From positions 1 through 20,874 of the forward strand of contig JAEZCS010000110.1 of the NCBI GenBank assembly GCA_023433445.1: 20,874 nucleotides of DNA, written 5' to 3'. The position numbers and the translations under genes are program-made. Position 1 is the first letter of the stretch. The number at the start of each line of letters is the position of its first letter. A model generated the notes under the pieces. It made no database searches, was not told the origin of the DNA, and saw only the letters and a list, made by a program, of their open reading frames with translations. Source of the DNA: Pseudomonadota bacterium. Its GTDB lineage: Bacteria > Pseudomonadota > Alphaproteobacteria > Sphingomonadales > Sphingomonadaceae. Positions 6,581-14,409 of this stretch are shown here, in pieces.

Positions 6581-7178
6581 TCGGAATCCTTTGCGGCGTG
6601 AGGCTTGTCGCCAGGGCCGAAACCCCTGGCTGATGCCTGCTCAGAAGAGCAAAGGAGCAATCGACAATATGGGGCTGCTCGTGGTGGAATTGGAGGGACG
6701 GACTGCTTATACACGAAACTCAGCGCTTGGCTGACATTTCGCTGGCAGTCTCGTAATTTTATCCGGACCAGGAACCCGTCGTTTTTGGGATCGACGCCAT
6801 TATGGCCGCTCCATCGAGCGTATCTTAGACGATGATCACCCAGTTCTCATCTTCGTCATCGTGGGTGCGCCAAACCTCTAGAAACACGGGAATCCGGCGT
6901 TTCTGGCCAACACCATTCCCGAACAAAAGAGAGAACTCTGGCTGGTATCGGCCGATTGGCGACCTTCGGATCTGAAGCAGGAATGTGAAAAGAGCTACTA
7001 TTCCTGCGACGTCGCCCCCTGGCCAATCCGCTATTCATGACGGAGCCCCCCCCCGAGCAGAAGGTAGAACTATGGCTGTGTGACTGGATGCCGGCAAAGC
7101 GCCCTACGAGGTAGACGGAGTGTGAAATTCAAACTTGCACAGCTCATTGCTCGGCAAGTTGGAAGTCCGTCATTAGTT
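6581..7178. other. Intergenic region without a convincing gene
   Basis: This is almost 600 bases between the antiporter start and the insertion sequence. No frame has a start, ribosome binding site and family-like sequence. The right side is less GC-rich than the genes. It holds a run of nine C at 7046-7054 and one copy of the 33-bp repeat (6840-6872). On the minus strand, 6825-7034 is open without a start codon and ends in THDDEDENWVIIV; it could be the tail of a decayed gene. The antiporter promoter must lie in the first part, but I cannot place it. Confidence 0.5.
6840..6872. repeat. 33-bp imperfect direct repeat, copy 1
   Basis: Begins CCAGTTCTCATCTTC and ends GGGTGC(G/A)CCA. It matches 14244-14276 at 30 of 33 bases in the same orientation; the three differences are G/A, G/T and G/A. 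The minus-strand reading of both copies gives DDEDENW, hinting at the tail ends of related coding sequences. Confidence 0.8.
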
Positions 7179-7199
7179 CTAGGCTCAGGACCCATTGAT
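7179..7199 (+). repeat. Left terminal inverted repeat of the IS
   Basis: CTAGGCTCAGGACCCATTGAT; 19 of 21 bases match the reverse complement of 8000-8020. Confidence 0.88.
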
Positions 7200-7242
7200 T
7201 GGCTGAGGGCGATGTGATTCAGGCTCCGCGAGGAGACTGAGC

Positions 7243-8000
7243 ATGAGCGACCTGTATTGGCTGACGGACGAGCAGATGGCGCGTCTTTCGCCCTATTTTC
7301 CCAAGAGCCACGGCAAGCCCCGGGTCGATGACCGGCGCGTGCTGAGCGGGATCATCTTCGTCAACCGCAACGGGCTGCGCTGGCATGATGCGCCCAGGGA
7401 ATACGGTCCGCACAAGACGCTCTACAACCGCTGGAAACGGTGGGGCGAGATGGGCGTGTTTGGCCGGATGATGGAGGGGCTGTCTGCCCAGAGAGCCGAT
7501 CCCCAGACCGTCATGATCGATGCTACCTATCTCAAGGCCCACCGCACGGCTTCCAGCCTTGGGGTAAAAAAGGGGGCCTCGGCCGCCTGATCGGGCGGAC
7601 CAAGGGCGGCATGAATACCAAGCTTCACGCCGTCACCGATGCCAACGGCCGCCCTTTGAGCTTCTTCATCACGGCAGGACAAATCAGCGATTACACCGGC
7701 GCGGCAGCCCTGCTCGACGATCTACCCAAGGCGCAGTGGATGCTGGCTGACCGGGGCTATGACGCCGAATGGTTCAGGGATGCGCTCGAACAAAAGGGCA
7801 TCACGCCTTGCATTCCGGGCCGGAAATCCCGTTCTTTTCCCGTCAAATACGACAAGCGCCGATACAAACGCCGAAACCGCATCGAGATCATGTTTGGTCG
7901 CCTGAAAGACTGGCGCCGTGTGGCAACCCGCTACGACCGCTGCCCAACCGTCTTCTTCTCCGCCCTCGCTCTCGCAGCCACCGTGCTCTTCTGGCTGTGA
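7243..8000 (+). CDS. IS5-family transposase, two frames joined by -1 frameshifting
   Basis: The first frame (7243-7590, 115 residues, MSDLYWLTDEQMARLSPYFP) carries the N-terminal helix-turn-helix-like region and the first catalytic Asp in TVMIDATYLKAHRTA. It stops at TGA 7588-7590. The second frame, entered at 7572 and ending at 8000, carries TKLHAVTDANGRPLSFFITA, the second Asp in LADRGYDAEWF and the Glu in RRNRIEIMFGRLKDWR, completing a DDE transposase. Slipping back one base on A_AAA_AAG at 7566-7572 joins VKKG to GLGRLIGRTKGG without loss and gives about 252 residues, the normal length for IS427-group transposases. GAGGAGA before the start is a good ribosome binding site. The product cuts and inserts its own IS; the first-frame product alone may act as an inhibitor (inference). 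Confidence 0.92.
7566..7572 (+). promoter_or_regulatory. Slippery heptamer A_AAA_AAG for -1 ribosomal frameshift
   Basis: The zero frame reads GTA AAA AAG GGG, so the heptamer has exactly the phase X_XXY_YYZ needed for tandem -1 slippage. This is the same heptamer known from dnaX and many insertion sequences. It is followed by a G/C-rich stretch (GGGGGCCTCGGCCGCC) that could form a stimulatory stem. Confidence 0.88.
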
Positions 8001-8020
8001 TCAACGAGTCCTGAGCCTAG
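8000..8020 (-). repeat. Right terminal inverted repeat of the IS
   Basis: The reverse complement reads CTAGGCTCAGGACTCGTTGAT. It overlaps the last base of the transposase stop codon, a compact arrangement usual for insertion sequences. Confidence 0.88.
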
Positions 8021-8042
8021 TGGAACTTAACGGATCTTTTTA

Positions 8043-9137
8043 TCATCTTTGTAGCGTTGCTCCCAACATCGCCACTAGTTCGGCCTCCCGCGTCACGCCT
8101 AGTTTGGCGAAGATGGATTTGAGTTGGGCCTTGACTGTCTGAATGCTGGTCCCCCGCGCCGCCGCGATTTGTTCGCGGGTATTTCCGCTGACGAGAGTGA
8201 GAGCCACGGCTGTTTCAGCCGCGGAGAGCCCGAATACGGTGCGCAAAAGACCAGGGGCAGCCTTGTGCCAGCGCCCGCCGGAGCGCACGATGACCAGCAA
8301 TTGAGAGGCATTGTGCAGACGCAGCGGTTGTGCAGGAAGGCGGCAGATGTCGACGATCATTGGCATCTGCGTGCCATGACTGCGGACGATGAGCGCATCG
8401 CATTCGATCGGCTGACGATGTCTGCGCGCGAGAGCCTGTAGCAATGCGGCATCATCGCGAGGATGAGGCAGACCAATCCTTCCATCTAGGAGCCTGAAAC
8501 GACCTGCAGAGAGCAAAGCCTCAGCTTCGCTTGTCTTGCCTTTTACTTGGCCGGCCTCGTTGCAAATGAAGATCGGCAAGCCCACATGTTCCAGCGCGCC
8601 ACTCAGTAGCGCCGAGCCACGGTCTTCAAGTGCGAGCTGCATCTTGACGGCCGTACGCACATGGGGTGCAATTGCAGCGAACAATGCTCGATCGTCGGCG
8701 TCTGTTTCCCCATCAGAGCGAGTGCGATTTAAAGCCAGACCGATAAAGCCTTCATTCCCGTCAAGTAACTTGGTCTGGCAACCATTCGGTATGTCATAGG
8801 CATCGCACAGCTCTCGGTAGAAGTCGAAACCTGCGCCAGGGCCGACGGCCCGATAATCTGATTCACTGCGGATAACGAAAGGTTGATCGGTCAGCGAAGC
8901 ACGAACCCGGACATTGATCTCAGGATCACCGCGCTCCTGTTCGATGAAGCGCCATTTCTGGTCTTCATCAAGATCGTTGATCCAATTGAAGGCCACCTCG
9001 CCCGGTACAAAACCAATGAGCTGACCGTAGGAACTACCTGTCATTTCAGCCATGGCCCGGAGAGCGCCAGGCCATTCATTCCCATCAACGGCAGCCAGTG
9101 CGAAACGCTCGCCCAGCGCCCAAATTTTTTCATCCAC
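8043..9137 (-). CDS. LuxR-family transcriptional regulator
   Basis: This protein has about 364 residues when started at the GTG at 9137. The C-terminal domain (about residues 300-360) is a LuxR/GerE helix-turn-helix: GLSAAETAVALTLVSGNTRE, QIAAARGTSIQTVKAQLKSI, FAKLGVTREAELVAML. The N-terminal 280 residues are a long sensory region of unassigned type (MTGSSYGQLIGF, GFDFYRELCDAYDIPNG); no acyl-homoserine-lactone-binding or receiver domain is recognisable. I prefer GTG 9137 because AGAGG lies 6 nt upstream. An in-frame TTG at 9173 would add 12 residues but has no ribosome binding site. It is divergent from the autotransporter gene, an arrangement common in sphingomonads, so it probably regulates that gene; this is inference from context. 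The IS sits just beyond its stop codon. Confidence 0.85.
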   Translation of the reverse strand: MDEKIWALGERFALAAVDGNEWPGALRAMAEMTGSSYGQLIGFVPGEVAFNWINDLDEDQKWRFIEQERGDPEINVRVRASLTDQPFVIRSESDYRAVGPGAGFDFYRELCDAYDIPNGCQTKLLDGNEGFIGLALNRTRSDGETDADDRALFAAIAPHVRTAVKMQLALEDRGSALLSGALEHVGLPIFICNEAGQVKGKTSEAEALLSAGRFRLLDGRIGLPHPRDDAALLQALARRHRQPIECDALIVRSHGTQMPMIVDICRLPAQPLRLHNASQLLVIVRSGGRWHKAAPGLLRTVFGLSAAETAVALTLVSGNTREQIAAARGTSIQTVKAQLKSIFAKLGVTREAELVAMLGATLQR

Positions 9138-9227
9138 CCTTTGCCTCTGTCCCGACCCGGTCAGAAACTTCAATATTATTGATCGTTCAAACGCTTCATC
9201 GGCATCCGACGATTGGAGGATCTAAGC

Positions 9228-9290
9228 ATGTCTGACAGGGAGCGCAATGAGAGATGCTGGATTGATACCCCTATCGGGGGATGCGGATGA
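9228..9290 (+). CDS. 20-codon leader ORF upstream of the autotransporter gene
   Basis: ATG at 9228 is preceded by an ideal GGAGG with 8-nt spacing, and the frame runs MSDRERNERCWIDTPIGGCG to TGA at 9288-9290. It ends 49 bases before the autotransporter start and overlaps the CCCC-tatc-GGGG palindrome. The strong ribosome binding site is the main support. The peptide resembles no known leader, and a chance open frame is possible. If translated, it could couple or control translation of the autotransporter mRNA. Confidence 0.4.
   Translation: MSDRERNERCWIDTPIGGCG
9265..9282. promoter_or_regulatory. Palindrome, candidate operator for the LuxR-family regulator
   Basis: CCCC (9268-9271), TATC, GGGG (9276-9279), with arms extending to seven bases with one mismatch (ATACCCC / GGGGGAT). 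It lies between the divergent LuxR-family and autotransporter genes, 58 bases before the autotransporter start. Position and dyad symmetry suit a dimeric helix-turn-helix regulator; the link to this LuxR protein is inference. Confidence 0.45.
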
Positions 9291-9339
9291 AGCCTTGGTC
9301 GGACTAGATCGCCTCCGACAGTTTTAATGGGGGGGAACT

Positions 9340-12300
9340 ATGATCGGCCGGAATTTTGCGCGCTCACCTATCCGTCTTGGGCTCGGGATCGGCGTAAGCA
9401 TGCTTGCGCTTGGAGCAGGCAGCGCGCTCGCGCAGCAGGCCCCCGCGAACATCTGTCCGGATGGGAGCGCTGGGCCACTCTGCGTCATCAACAACACGGC
9501 CTCAGTTGGACCGATAAACGGGACGCTGGGAACCGCCACCATCATAAATAACAGCGGCACGATTGCAGGTGCGACCGCGATCAACGCAGGTCAGGCGGTT
9601 GTCCTCTCGGTGAATAACGCTAGCGGGGGCGTCATCGGTGGCGATACGGACGCCATCATCTCTCCGGCCCGTATCGGGATACCGTTGCTTGGCTTCAATG
9701 TAACCAATGCTGGCACGATCAACGGCAATGTGTCCTTTGTCGAGCCGACCCCTGCCTCTCCCCAAAATCCTCTTGCGGGGACACATGTTTACTTCATCTC
9801 CGACGGTGGCACGCTGAACGGAAACCTCCAACTTGGCACGGGTTTCAGCACCGCCAACTTGATTCAGCGCGGCGCTGATGATGGGGTTACCGGGACGATC
9901 TCGGCCGGCGGCGGCGTCGATATCTACACCCGCAGCTACAACCAGTCGCAATCGCTCGAGCTTGGGGCGCGGTCACTGCCAACCACCTTCGAAATAGAGG
10001 GTTTTGAAGCGCGTGGCGCCGCCACGAACTTGACCCTGACCGGTGCAGGAACGTCGATCAACCTTATGGGTGACGGCAATGTCGTCAACGAGGGCACGAT
10101 CGGCCTGCTCAACACCAGCGGCCTTTATCCGCAGGGCGTGACCATCGTCCCGGCAGCAATCGGCTACTATCAACAACGCTTCGCGACCTACCAACGCGAA
10201 TTTGTGCCGCCGGGAACCGTGCCGCTCTATACGCCGGGCTACGGCGACGCTCTCACCAGCTTCATCAATGAAGGCACGGTGAATGGCGATATCCGGATCG
10301 CGACCGCCAGCTTCGTCAATAATGACGAAATCAACCTCTCGACGGGCGGCCTTGGTTCGATCATCACGACTGCGGCGGACAAGGCTTTTATCTTCCGGAA
10401 CGCCGGAACGATCGAGACGGCGTTCAACGGCCCTCGTTCCTTTGTCACGGATATCGAACGTGATTTCGACGATGGCGTGAACGCGGCGGTCCGTATCCGT
10501 CAAGGGCTGGAAACCACCGAGACAGCTGGCGTAACGATCGAGAACAGCGGCGAGATCGTTGGCGGTCTGGACGCCAATGTCGCGGCCAATGTATTCTCCT
10601 TCACCAACAGCGGCCTGATCGCCGGACTTGACGCCAGCGGATATTTTCAACGCGGGCTGACGCTGAAGGTGGGGGAACTGGACCTCGTCCTGCCGAACGC
10701 TAATGACGAGTTCAATGCGGACGATGCCACGATCATCAACACGGCAGGCGGTGCAATCCGGGATGGCTTCTACGCGGGCGTGGCGACGCAGAATCTGCAG
10801 TTCGAAAATCATGGGCGGATAGCAGCCTCGGCACGCGAAGGCGGCATAGCGCTGCTGATCGAAACGGGCCTCTTACAGGACGATGGGCCGGACGAAGATG
10901 TGATCGCCGTCCCTGCCGAGAGCTTTGCTTTCACGAACACGGGAACGATCGATGGGGCGGCAGAGATTGAGATCGGCAACCGGGTGGCCACGTTCGTCAA
11001 TAGCGGTACCATCACGCGCACTGAATTGCCCATCAATCAGAACGATCGCCCGTTCTTCGGAGGCATCGTTGCTTTCGACGTGGAATCGGAGACGGATGAG
11101 AGCCAGACCATTACGTTCCAGAATAGCGGCAGCATCCTTGGACATGACCGTGGCGCCTCTGCCCTCTTCATTGAAGTTGAAGCGGGCGACGGTGACGAAC
11201 CTGGCACCCCGACTGCGGATTCCACGGTCAACCTGATCAACAGTGGTACGATCAAGGCAAGCGGCGGGGCCACCCTCGCGCTTCTTGATCCCCAGGCATC
11301 GCTGTTTGTCGTCAACCAGATCGCGGCGGTCGCCATCGATCAGGAGAGCAGCGGCGCTGGCGTGGTGAACATCGAAAATCGCGAGGGCGGGCTGATCGAG
11401 GTGTCTGGCGCGCCCAGCCTTCTCCTGCCGACGCCCCCGGTCGGCGATGCAGCTTACAGTCCCGTCGCCAACGGGGTGAACGGCGGGATGGCGACTGCGA
11501 TCGGCGTGTCGGCAAAGACAGTGAACATCCTGAACGCCGGCACTATCCGCGGCGGCGCTGGAACGAGTTATTCGCTCGGTTCCAACTTCATCCTCGACAA
11601 TGCGCTTGGCCAGCCCAACAGCTATCTCGCAGGCGCGATCCACACGAGTGGCGATCAACTGGGCGATGACAGCGGCTTCCTGCCCTCGACGGATCATGTG
11701 ACGAACACCGCGACGGGCGTCATCATCGGGTCGATCGATCTCAACGCAGGCGATGACCGCATTGACAACGCCGGGCAGATCAGTGGCGACATCTATATGC
11801 GCGAGGGCGAGGACGCGATCGTCAACGCCGGCACCATCACTGGAACGGTGCACATGGGGGACGGCAATGACAGCTTCACCCACCTCCTTGCCTCTGCGGT
11901 GCTGAACGGCACGGTCGATGGCGGGGCGGGGGAGGATATTCTGTCCTTCGACATCACCGGCACGACATATACCGGCACGATTGATCCGGTGCTGCGTCAG
12001 TTGTTCACGAATTTCGAGATCGAGAAGATCATCGGCACAGGCCGGGTCGTTGCCCAGGAGACGATCGCAGTAGCACCGGGCCGCCCGCTTGAACTGACCG
12101 AAGGGTCGAGCATCGTGGTCGCCCCTGGCGAGACGGCGATCAGCGGCGGCTCCGACAGTGTAAGCGTATCGATCAACGGCGAAGTGGTTGGCAATGTCAA
12201 TCTGGGCGGCGGAGACAACGTGCTGACCAATACGGCGGGCGGCTCGATCACCGGCGACATCATCACAGGTGATGGTGCGAACACGATCAGCAACCAGGGT

Positions 12301-14118
12301 GGCACGATCACTGGCAACATCCTTGCTGGCAGCGGGACCGACAGCCTGATCAACAACGGCATCATATCCGGCGATGTGGACCTGGGTGCGGGATCGGACA
12401 TGCTGACGATCGGTACCGGCGCCAGCTTTGGAGGAACGGTCGTTGGGGGTGACGGAACCGACGTTCTGGCGTTCAACACAGGCAGCAGTTACGACGAACA
12501 GACGGTGATCGACGGGGACAGCTTCGTCGGTTTCGAGCAGGTGAACAACGCAGCCGGCGTGAACAGCTTCACGGGCAATCTGAATGTCGAGGAAGTGCAG
12601 GTCACGGGTGGGCGCCTGATCGGGCAGGCCGGATCGACCCTTACAGGGTCCGTCAATGTCAGCGGCGGGGGCACGTTCGGCACGGCAGGGGCGGTTAATG
12701 GCGACGTGACCATCGGAACCGGCGCCACCCTCTCGCCAGGTGCGTCGCCTGAAATCATGACCATCAACGGCAATCTGATCATTGCTGATGGATCGACGAC
12801 TACCTTCGAATTCGTGCCGGTTGGCCAGAGCGACCAGATTATCGTCAATGGCGGGTTTGTTACCATCGGCGATGCTACCACCCTTAATCTCACTGGCTCG
12901 CTCACGCCCGGCAGCTCGCGGGATCTCATCGTCGTCAATGGCGGCGGGACGATTACGGGCGAATTCGATATCGTGAGCCGCGATCCCGGCATAGTCGGCG
13001 TGCTGCGTTACAACGCTACGACACTGCAACTGCTGGGCACTTTCGTGGCGCCGACCGGCGTCACTGAGCAGACTGGGGCAGCCATTGATTATGTCAACGG
13101 ACTGCTGATCGCCGGCACCGCGAGCACCGCATTGGTGAACGCGGTTCCCACCCTGCTCAGCGGCGGTATCGCAAATGCTGCAGCGTTCGGCCAATTAACC
13201 CCCGAAGCCTATGCCAGCTCATCGCAGCTTGGTGTGGAACAGGGGTTGGCGATCGCCAAGGCTGCGCGGACGGGCCTTGCCACAACCACGCGGGAGTCGG
13301 CCGGACTGTTCAGCTTCGCAGAGGGGCTGGGCAATCGGCGCACGTTGAAGGGGGATGTAGCGACTGGCACATCCCGGGCGAAGAGCCATAGCTATGGCAT
13401 GCTGGGCGGCATCGGCTTTGGGAACCGGACAGCGTCGCTGGGCGCCTTTGTGGGTTATATCGATAGCCGCCAGACCATTGACCGTCTTGGCAGCCGCACG
13501 GAAGCGGACGGCGTAATTGCTGGTTTGTCAGGCCATTTTGCAAAGGACGGCTTTGAGGCGACCCTCACCTTCGCTCATGACTGGAGTAATGCCGACACCA
13601 AGCGGACGCTCCCAGGGGCGACAGTCCGGTCGGGAGATTATCGCCTGCGCAGCTACGTTTGGGACAGTGTGGTCGGTTACAATTTTGAGATGGGCAGCTG
13701 GGCAGTCCGCCCCGGAATTGGGCTGACCCACATTTCGACCCGCCGCGGAGGCACCTCCGAAACGGGTAACTCCGCCTTCGCTCTCACGGTCGCTCGCGCA
13801 ACTACCAGCGCGACCTTCATCGATGGCAGCATCAAGTTGAAGGGCGGCGTCGCTGGTGGGGCTGTCTTCCATCCGTGGGCATCGGTTGGTGTGCGTCATC
13901 AGCTCGAGGGCGAACGATCAGCTGCTCGTGCAGGCTTTGTCGGCAATACTGAACGGTTTACGGTACTGGGCGCCGCTCGTAAGGAAACGATGGCGACTTT
14001 CGGTGCCGGCGCGAACTATGAGTTGACCTCGGGACTCAGCCTTTACGGCGCATATCAGGGCGACTTTGGGGGCGGCCGTAGCCACAATATTAATGTCGGG
14101 GTCCGCTTCGAATTCTGA
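9340..14118 (+). CDS. Large type V autotransporter (beta-helix passenger, C-terminal barrel)
   Basis: This 1592-residue protein has a signal peptide ending near GAGSALA-QQ (residue 31). A long passenger follows, built of roughly 20-residue rungs with the recurring pattern N-x-G-T-I-x-G (NNSGTIAGA, VTNAGTINGN, VNAGTITGTV, ISNQGGTITGN), typical of a right-handed beta-helix. Between residues about 800 and 1050 many turns read GDGNDSF, GGAGEDILSF, GSGTDSL or GAGSDMLTI, resembling calcium-binding RTX nonapeptides. The only cysteines I see, C39 and C48 (NICPDGSAGPLCVINN), could form one N-terminal disulfide. The autotransporter barrel spans about residues 1315-1592 and ends in VGVRFEF, with the terminal aromatic residue required for outer-membrane assembly. 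Role: surface-exposed or released structure, perhaps adhesin; substrate unknown. GGGGGG lies 5 nt before the ATG. It is divergent from the LuxR regulator and followed by a hairpin at 14156-14189. Confidence 0.93.
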   Translation: MIGRNFARSPIRLGLGIGVSMLALGAGSALAQQAPANICPDGSAGPLCVINNTASVGPINGTLGTATIINNSGTIAGATAINAGQAVVLSVNNASGGVIGGDTDAIISPARIGIPLLGFNVTNAGTINGNVSFVEPTPASPQNPLAGTHVYFISDGGTLNGNLQLGTGFSTANLIQRGADDGVTGTISAGGGVDIYTRSYNQSQSLELGARSLPTTFEIEGFEARGAATNLTLTGAGTSINLMGDGNVVNEGTIGLLNTSGLYPQGVTIVPAAIGYYQQRFATYQREFVPPGTVPLYTPGYGDALTSFINEGTVNGDIRIATASFVNNDEINLSTGGLGSIITTAADKAFIFRNAGTIETAFNGPRSFVTDIERDFDDGVNAAVRIRQGLETTETAGVTIENSGEIVGGLDANVAANVFSFTNSGLIAGLDASGYFQRGLTLKVGELDLVLPNANDEFNADDATIINTAGGAIRDGFYAGVATQNLQFENHGRIAASAREGGIALLIETGLLQDDGPDEDVIAVPAESFAFTNTGTIDGAAEIEIGNRVATFVNSGTITRTELPINQNDRPFFGGIVAFDVESETDESQTITFQNSGSILGHDRGASALFIEVEAGDGDEPGTPTADSTVNLINSGTIKASGGATLALLDPQASLFVVNQIAAVAIDQESSGAGVVNIENREGGLIEVSGAPSLLLPTPPVGDAAYSPVANGVNGGMATAIGVSAKTVNILNAGTIRGGAGTSYSLGSNFILDNALGQPNSYLAGAIHTSGDQLGDDSGFLPSTDHVTNTATGVIIGSIDLNAGDDRIDNAGQISGDIYMREGEDAIVNAGTITGTVHMGDGNDSFTHLLASAVLNGTVDGGAGEDILSFDITGTTYTGTIDPVLRQLFTNFEIEKIIGTGRVVAQETIAVAPGRPLELTEGSSIVVAPGETAISGGSDSVSVSINGEVVGNVNLGGGDNVLTNTAGGSITGDIITGDGANTISNQGGTITGNILAGSGTDSLINNGIISGDVDLGAGSDMLTIGTGASFGGTVVGGDGTDVLAFNTGSSYDEQTVIDGDSFVGFEQVNNAAGVNSFTGNLNVEEVQVTGGRLIGQAGSTLTGSVNVSGGGTFGTAGAVNGDVTIGTGATLSPGASPEIMTINGNLIIADGSTTTFEFVPVGQSDQIIVNGGFVTIGDATTLNLTGSLTPGSSRDLIVVNGGGTITGEFDIVSRDPGIVGVLRYNATTLQLLGTFVAPTGVTEQTGAAIDYVNGLLIAGTASTALVNAVPTLLSGGIANAAAFGQLTPEAYASSSQLGVEQGLAIAKAARTGLATTTRESAGLFSFAEGLGNRRTLKGDVATGTSRAKSHSYGMLGGIGFGNRTASLGAFVGYIDSRQTIDRLGSRTEADGVIAGLSGHFAKDGFEATLTFAHDWSNADTKRTLPGATVRSGDYRLRSYVWDSVVGYNFEMGSWAVRPGIGLTHISTRRGGTSETGNSAFALTVARATTSATFIDGSIKLKGGVAGGAVFHPWASVGVRHQLEGERSAARAGFVGNTERFTVLGAARKETMATFGAGANYELTSGLSLYGAYQGDFGGGRSHNINVGVRFEF

Positions 14119-14155
14119 TGGCATCACGGGCATCATGAACGCCTGTTGATCACTC

Positions 14156-14189
14156 AGGGATGCCGTCATTGCACCTAGGCGGCATCCCT
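14156..14189. terminator. Perfect 10-bp stem-loop after the autotransporter gene
   Basis: AGGGATGCCG (14156-14165) and CGGCATCCCT (14180-14189) pair perfectly across a 14-nt loop, 37 bases past the autotransporter stop. It also lies downstream of the convergent lipoprotein gene. Neither strand has a T-tract, so it may be a bidirectional mRNA-end-stabilising hairpin rather than a textbook intrinsic terminator. Confidence 0.6.
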
Positions 14190-14243
14190 TGCAGCGGAGA
14201 TGGCCGGGATCGTCGGCCGTCAACCTGCTTTGAAGAGAATAGA

Positions 14244-14276
14244 CCAGTTCTCATCTTCATCATCTTGGGTGCACCA
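14244..14276. repeat. 33-bp imperfect direct repeat, copy 2
   Basis: Matches 6840-6872 at 30 of 33 bases, same orientation. It lies in the gap between the autotransporter and the lipoprotein gene, past the 14156-14189 hairpin. On the minus strand it reads CTQDDEDENWSILFKAG then stop, in a frame without a recognisable start or family. Confidence 0.8.
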
Positions 14277-14409
14277 CCTCGCCGAAGCACCGCAATGGGA
14301 TATTCCGGTTGCGGCCTTGTCCGAATGAATGAGAAGCGGGTTGCGGGCCTTAGTCGCTTTGGGCTCAGCTGATGATTGCGCCGTGGCGATCATCCGGAGC
14401 GCGGGATCG

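Larger units (their letters stand above)
7179..8020 (+). mobile_element. IS5-family (IS427-like) insertion sequence, complete
   Basis: This is an 842-bp element including the flanking CTAG on both sides. The ends are near-perfect inverted repeats: CTAGGCTCAGGAC at 7179-7191 and its reverse complement at 8008-8020, extending to 19 of 21 matching bases. CTAG may be the duplicated target rather than part of the element, because it is palindromic and present on both sides. The transposase is split over two frames joined by a classical slippery sequence, as in IS427-group elements of the IS5 family. The element looks intact and probably active. It sits 22 bp past the stop codon of the LuxR-family gene and does not break any recognisable gene. 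Confidence 0.9.

Noticed and set aside
6825..7034. A minus-strand frame ending THDDEDENWVIIV as a gene
   Set aside because: It has no start codon or ribosome binding site and no recognisable family; noted only as a possible remnant in connection with the 33-bp repeat.
7046..7054. Run of nine C as a phase-variation tract
   Set aside because: It lies in a region without a recognisable gene or promoter, so there is nothing it could be shown to switch.
10873..13194. A 773-codon open frame on the minus strand inside the autotransporter gene
   Set aside because: It is the antisense shadow of a GC-rich, repetitive beta-helix gene: no ribosome binding site, rich in Arg/Asp/Ala without family-like motifs, while the plus-strand frame has a signal peptide and an autotransporter barrel.
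7179..14276. A composite transposon carrying the LuxR/autotransporter pair
   Set aside because: Only one IS copy is present and the 33-bp repeats are not IS ends; no transposition module flanks the right side.
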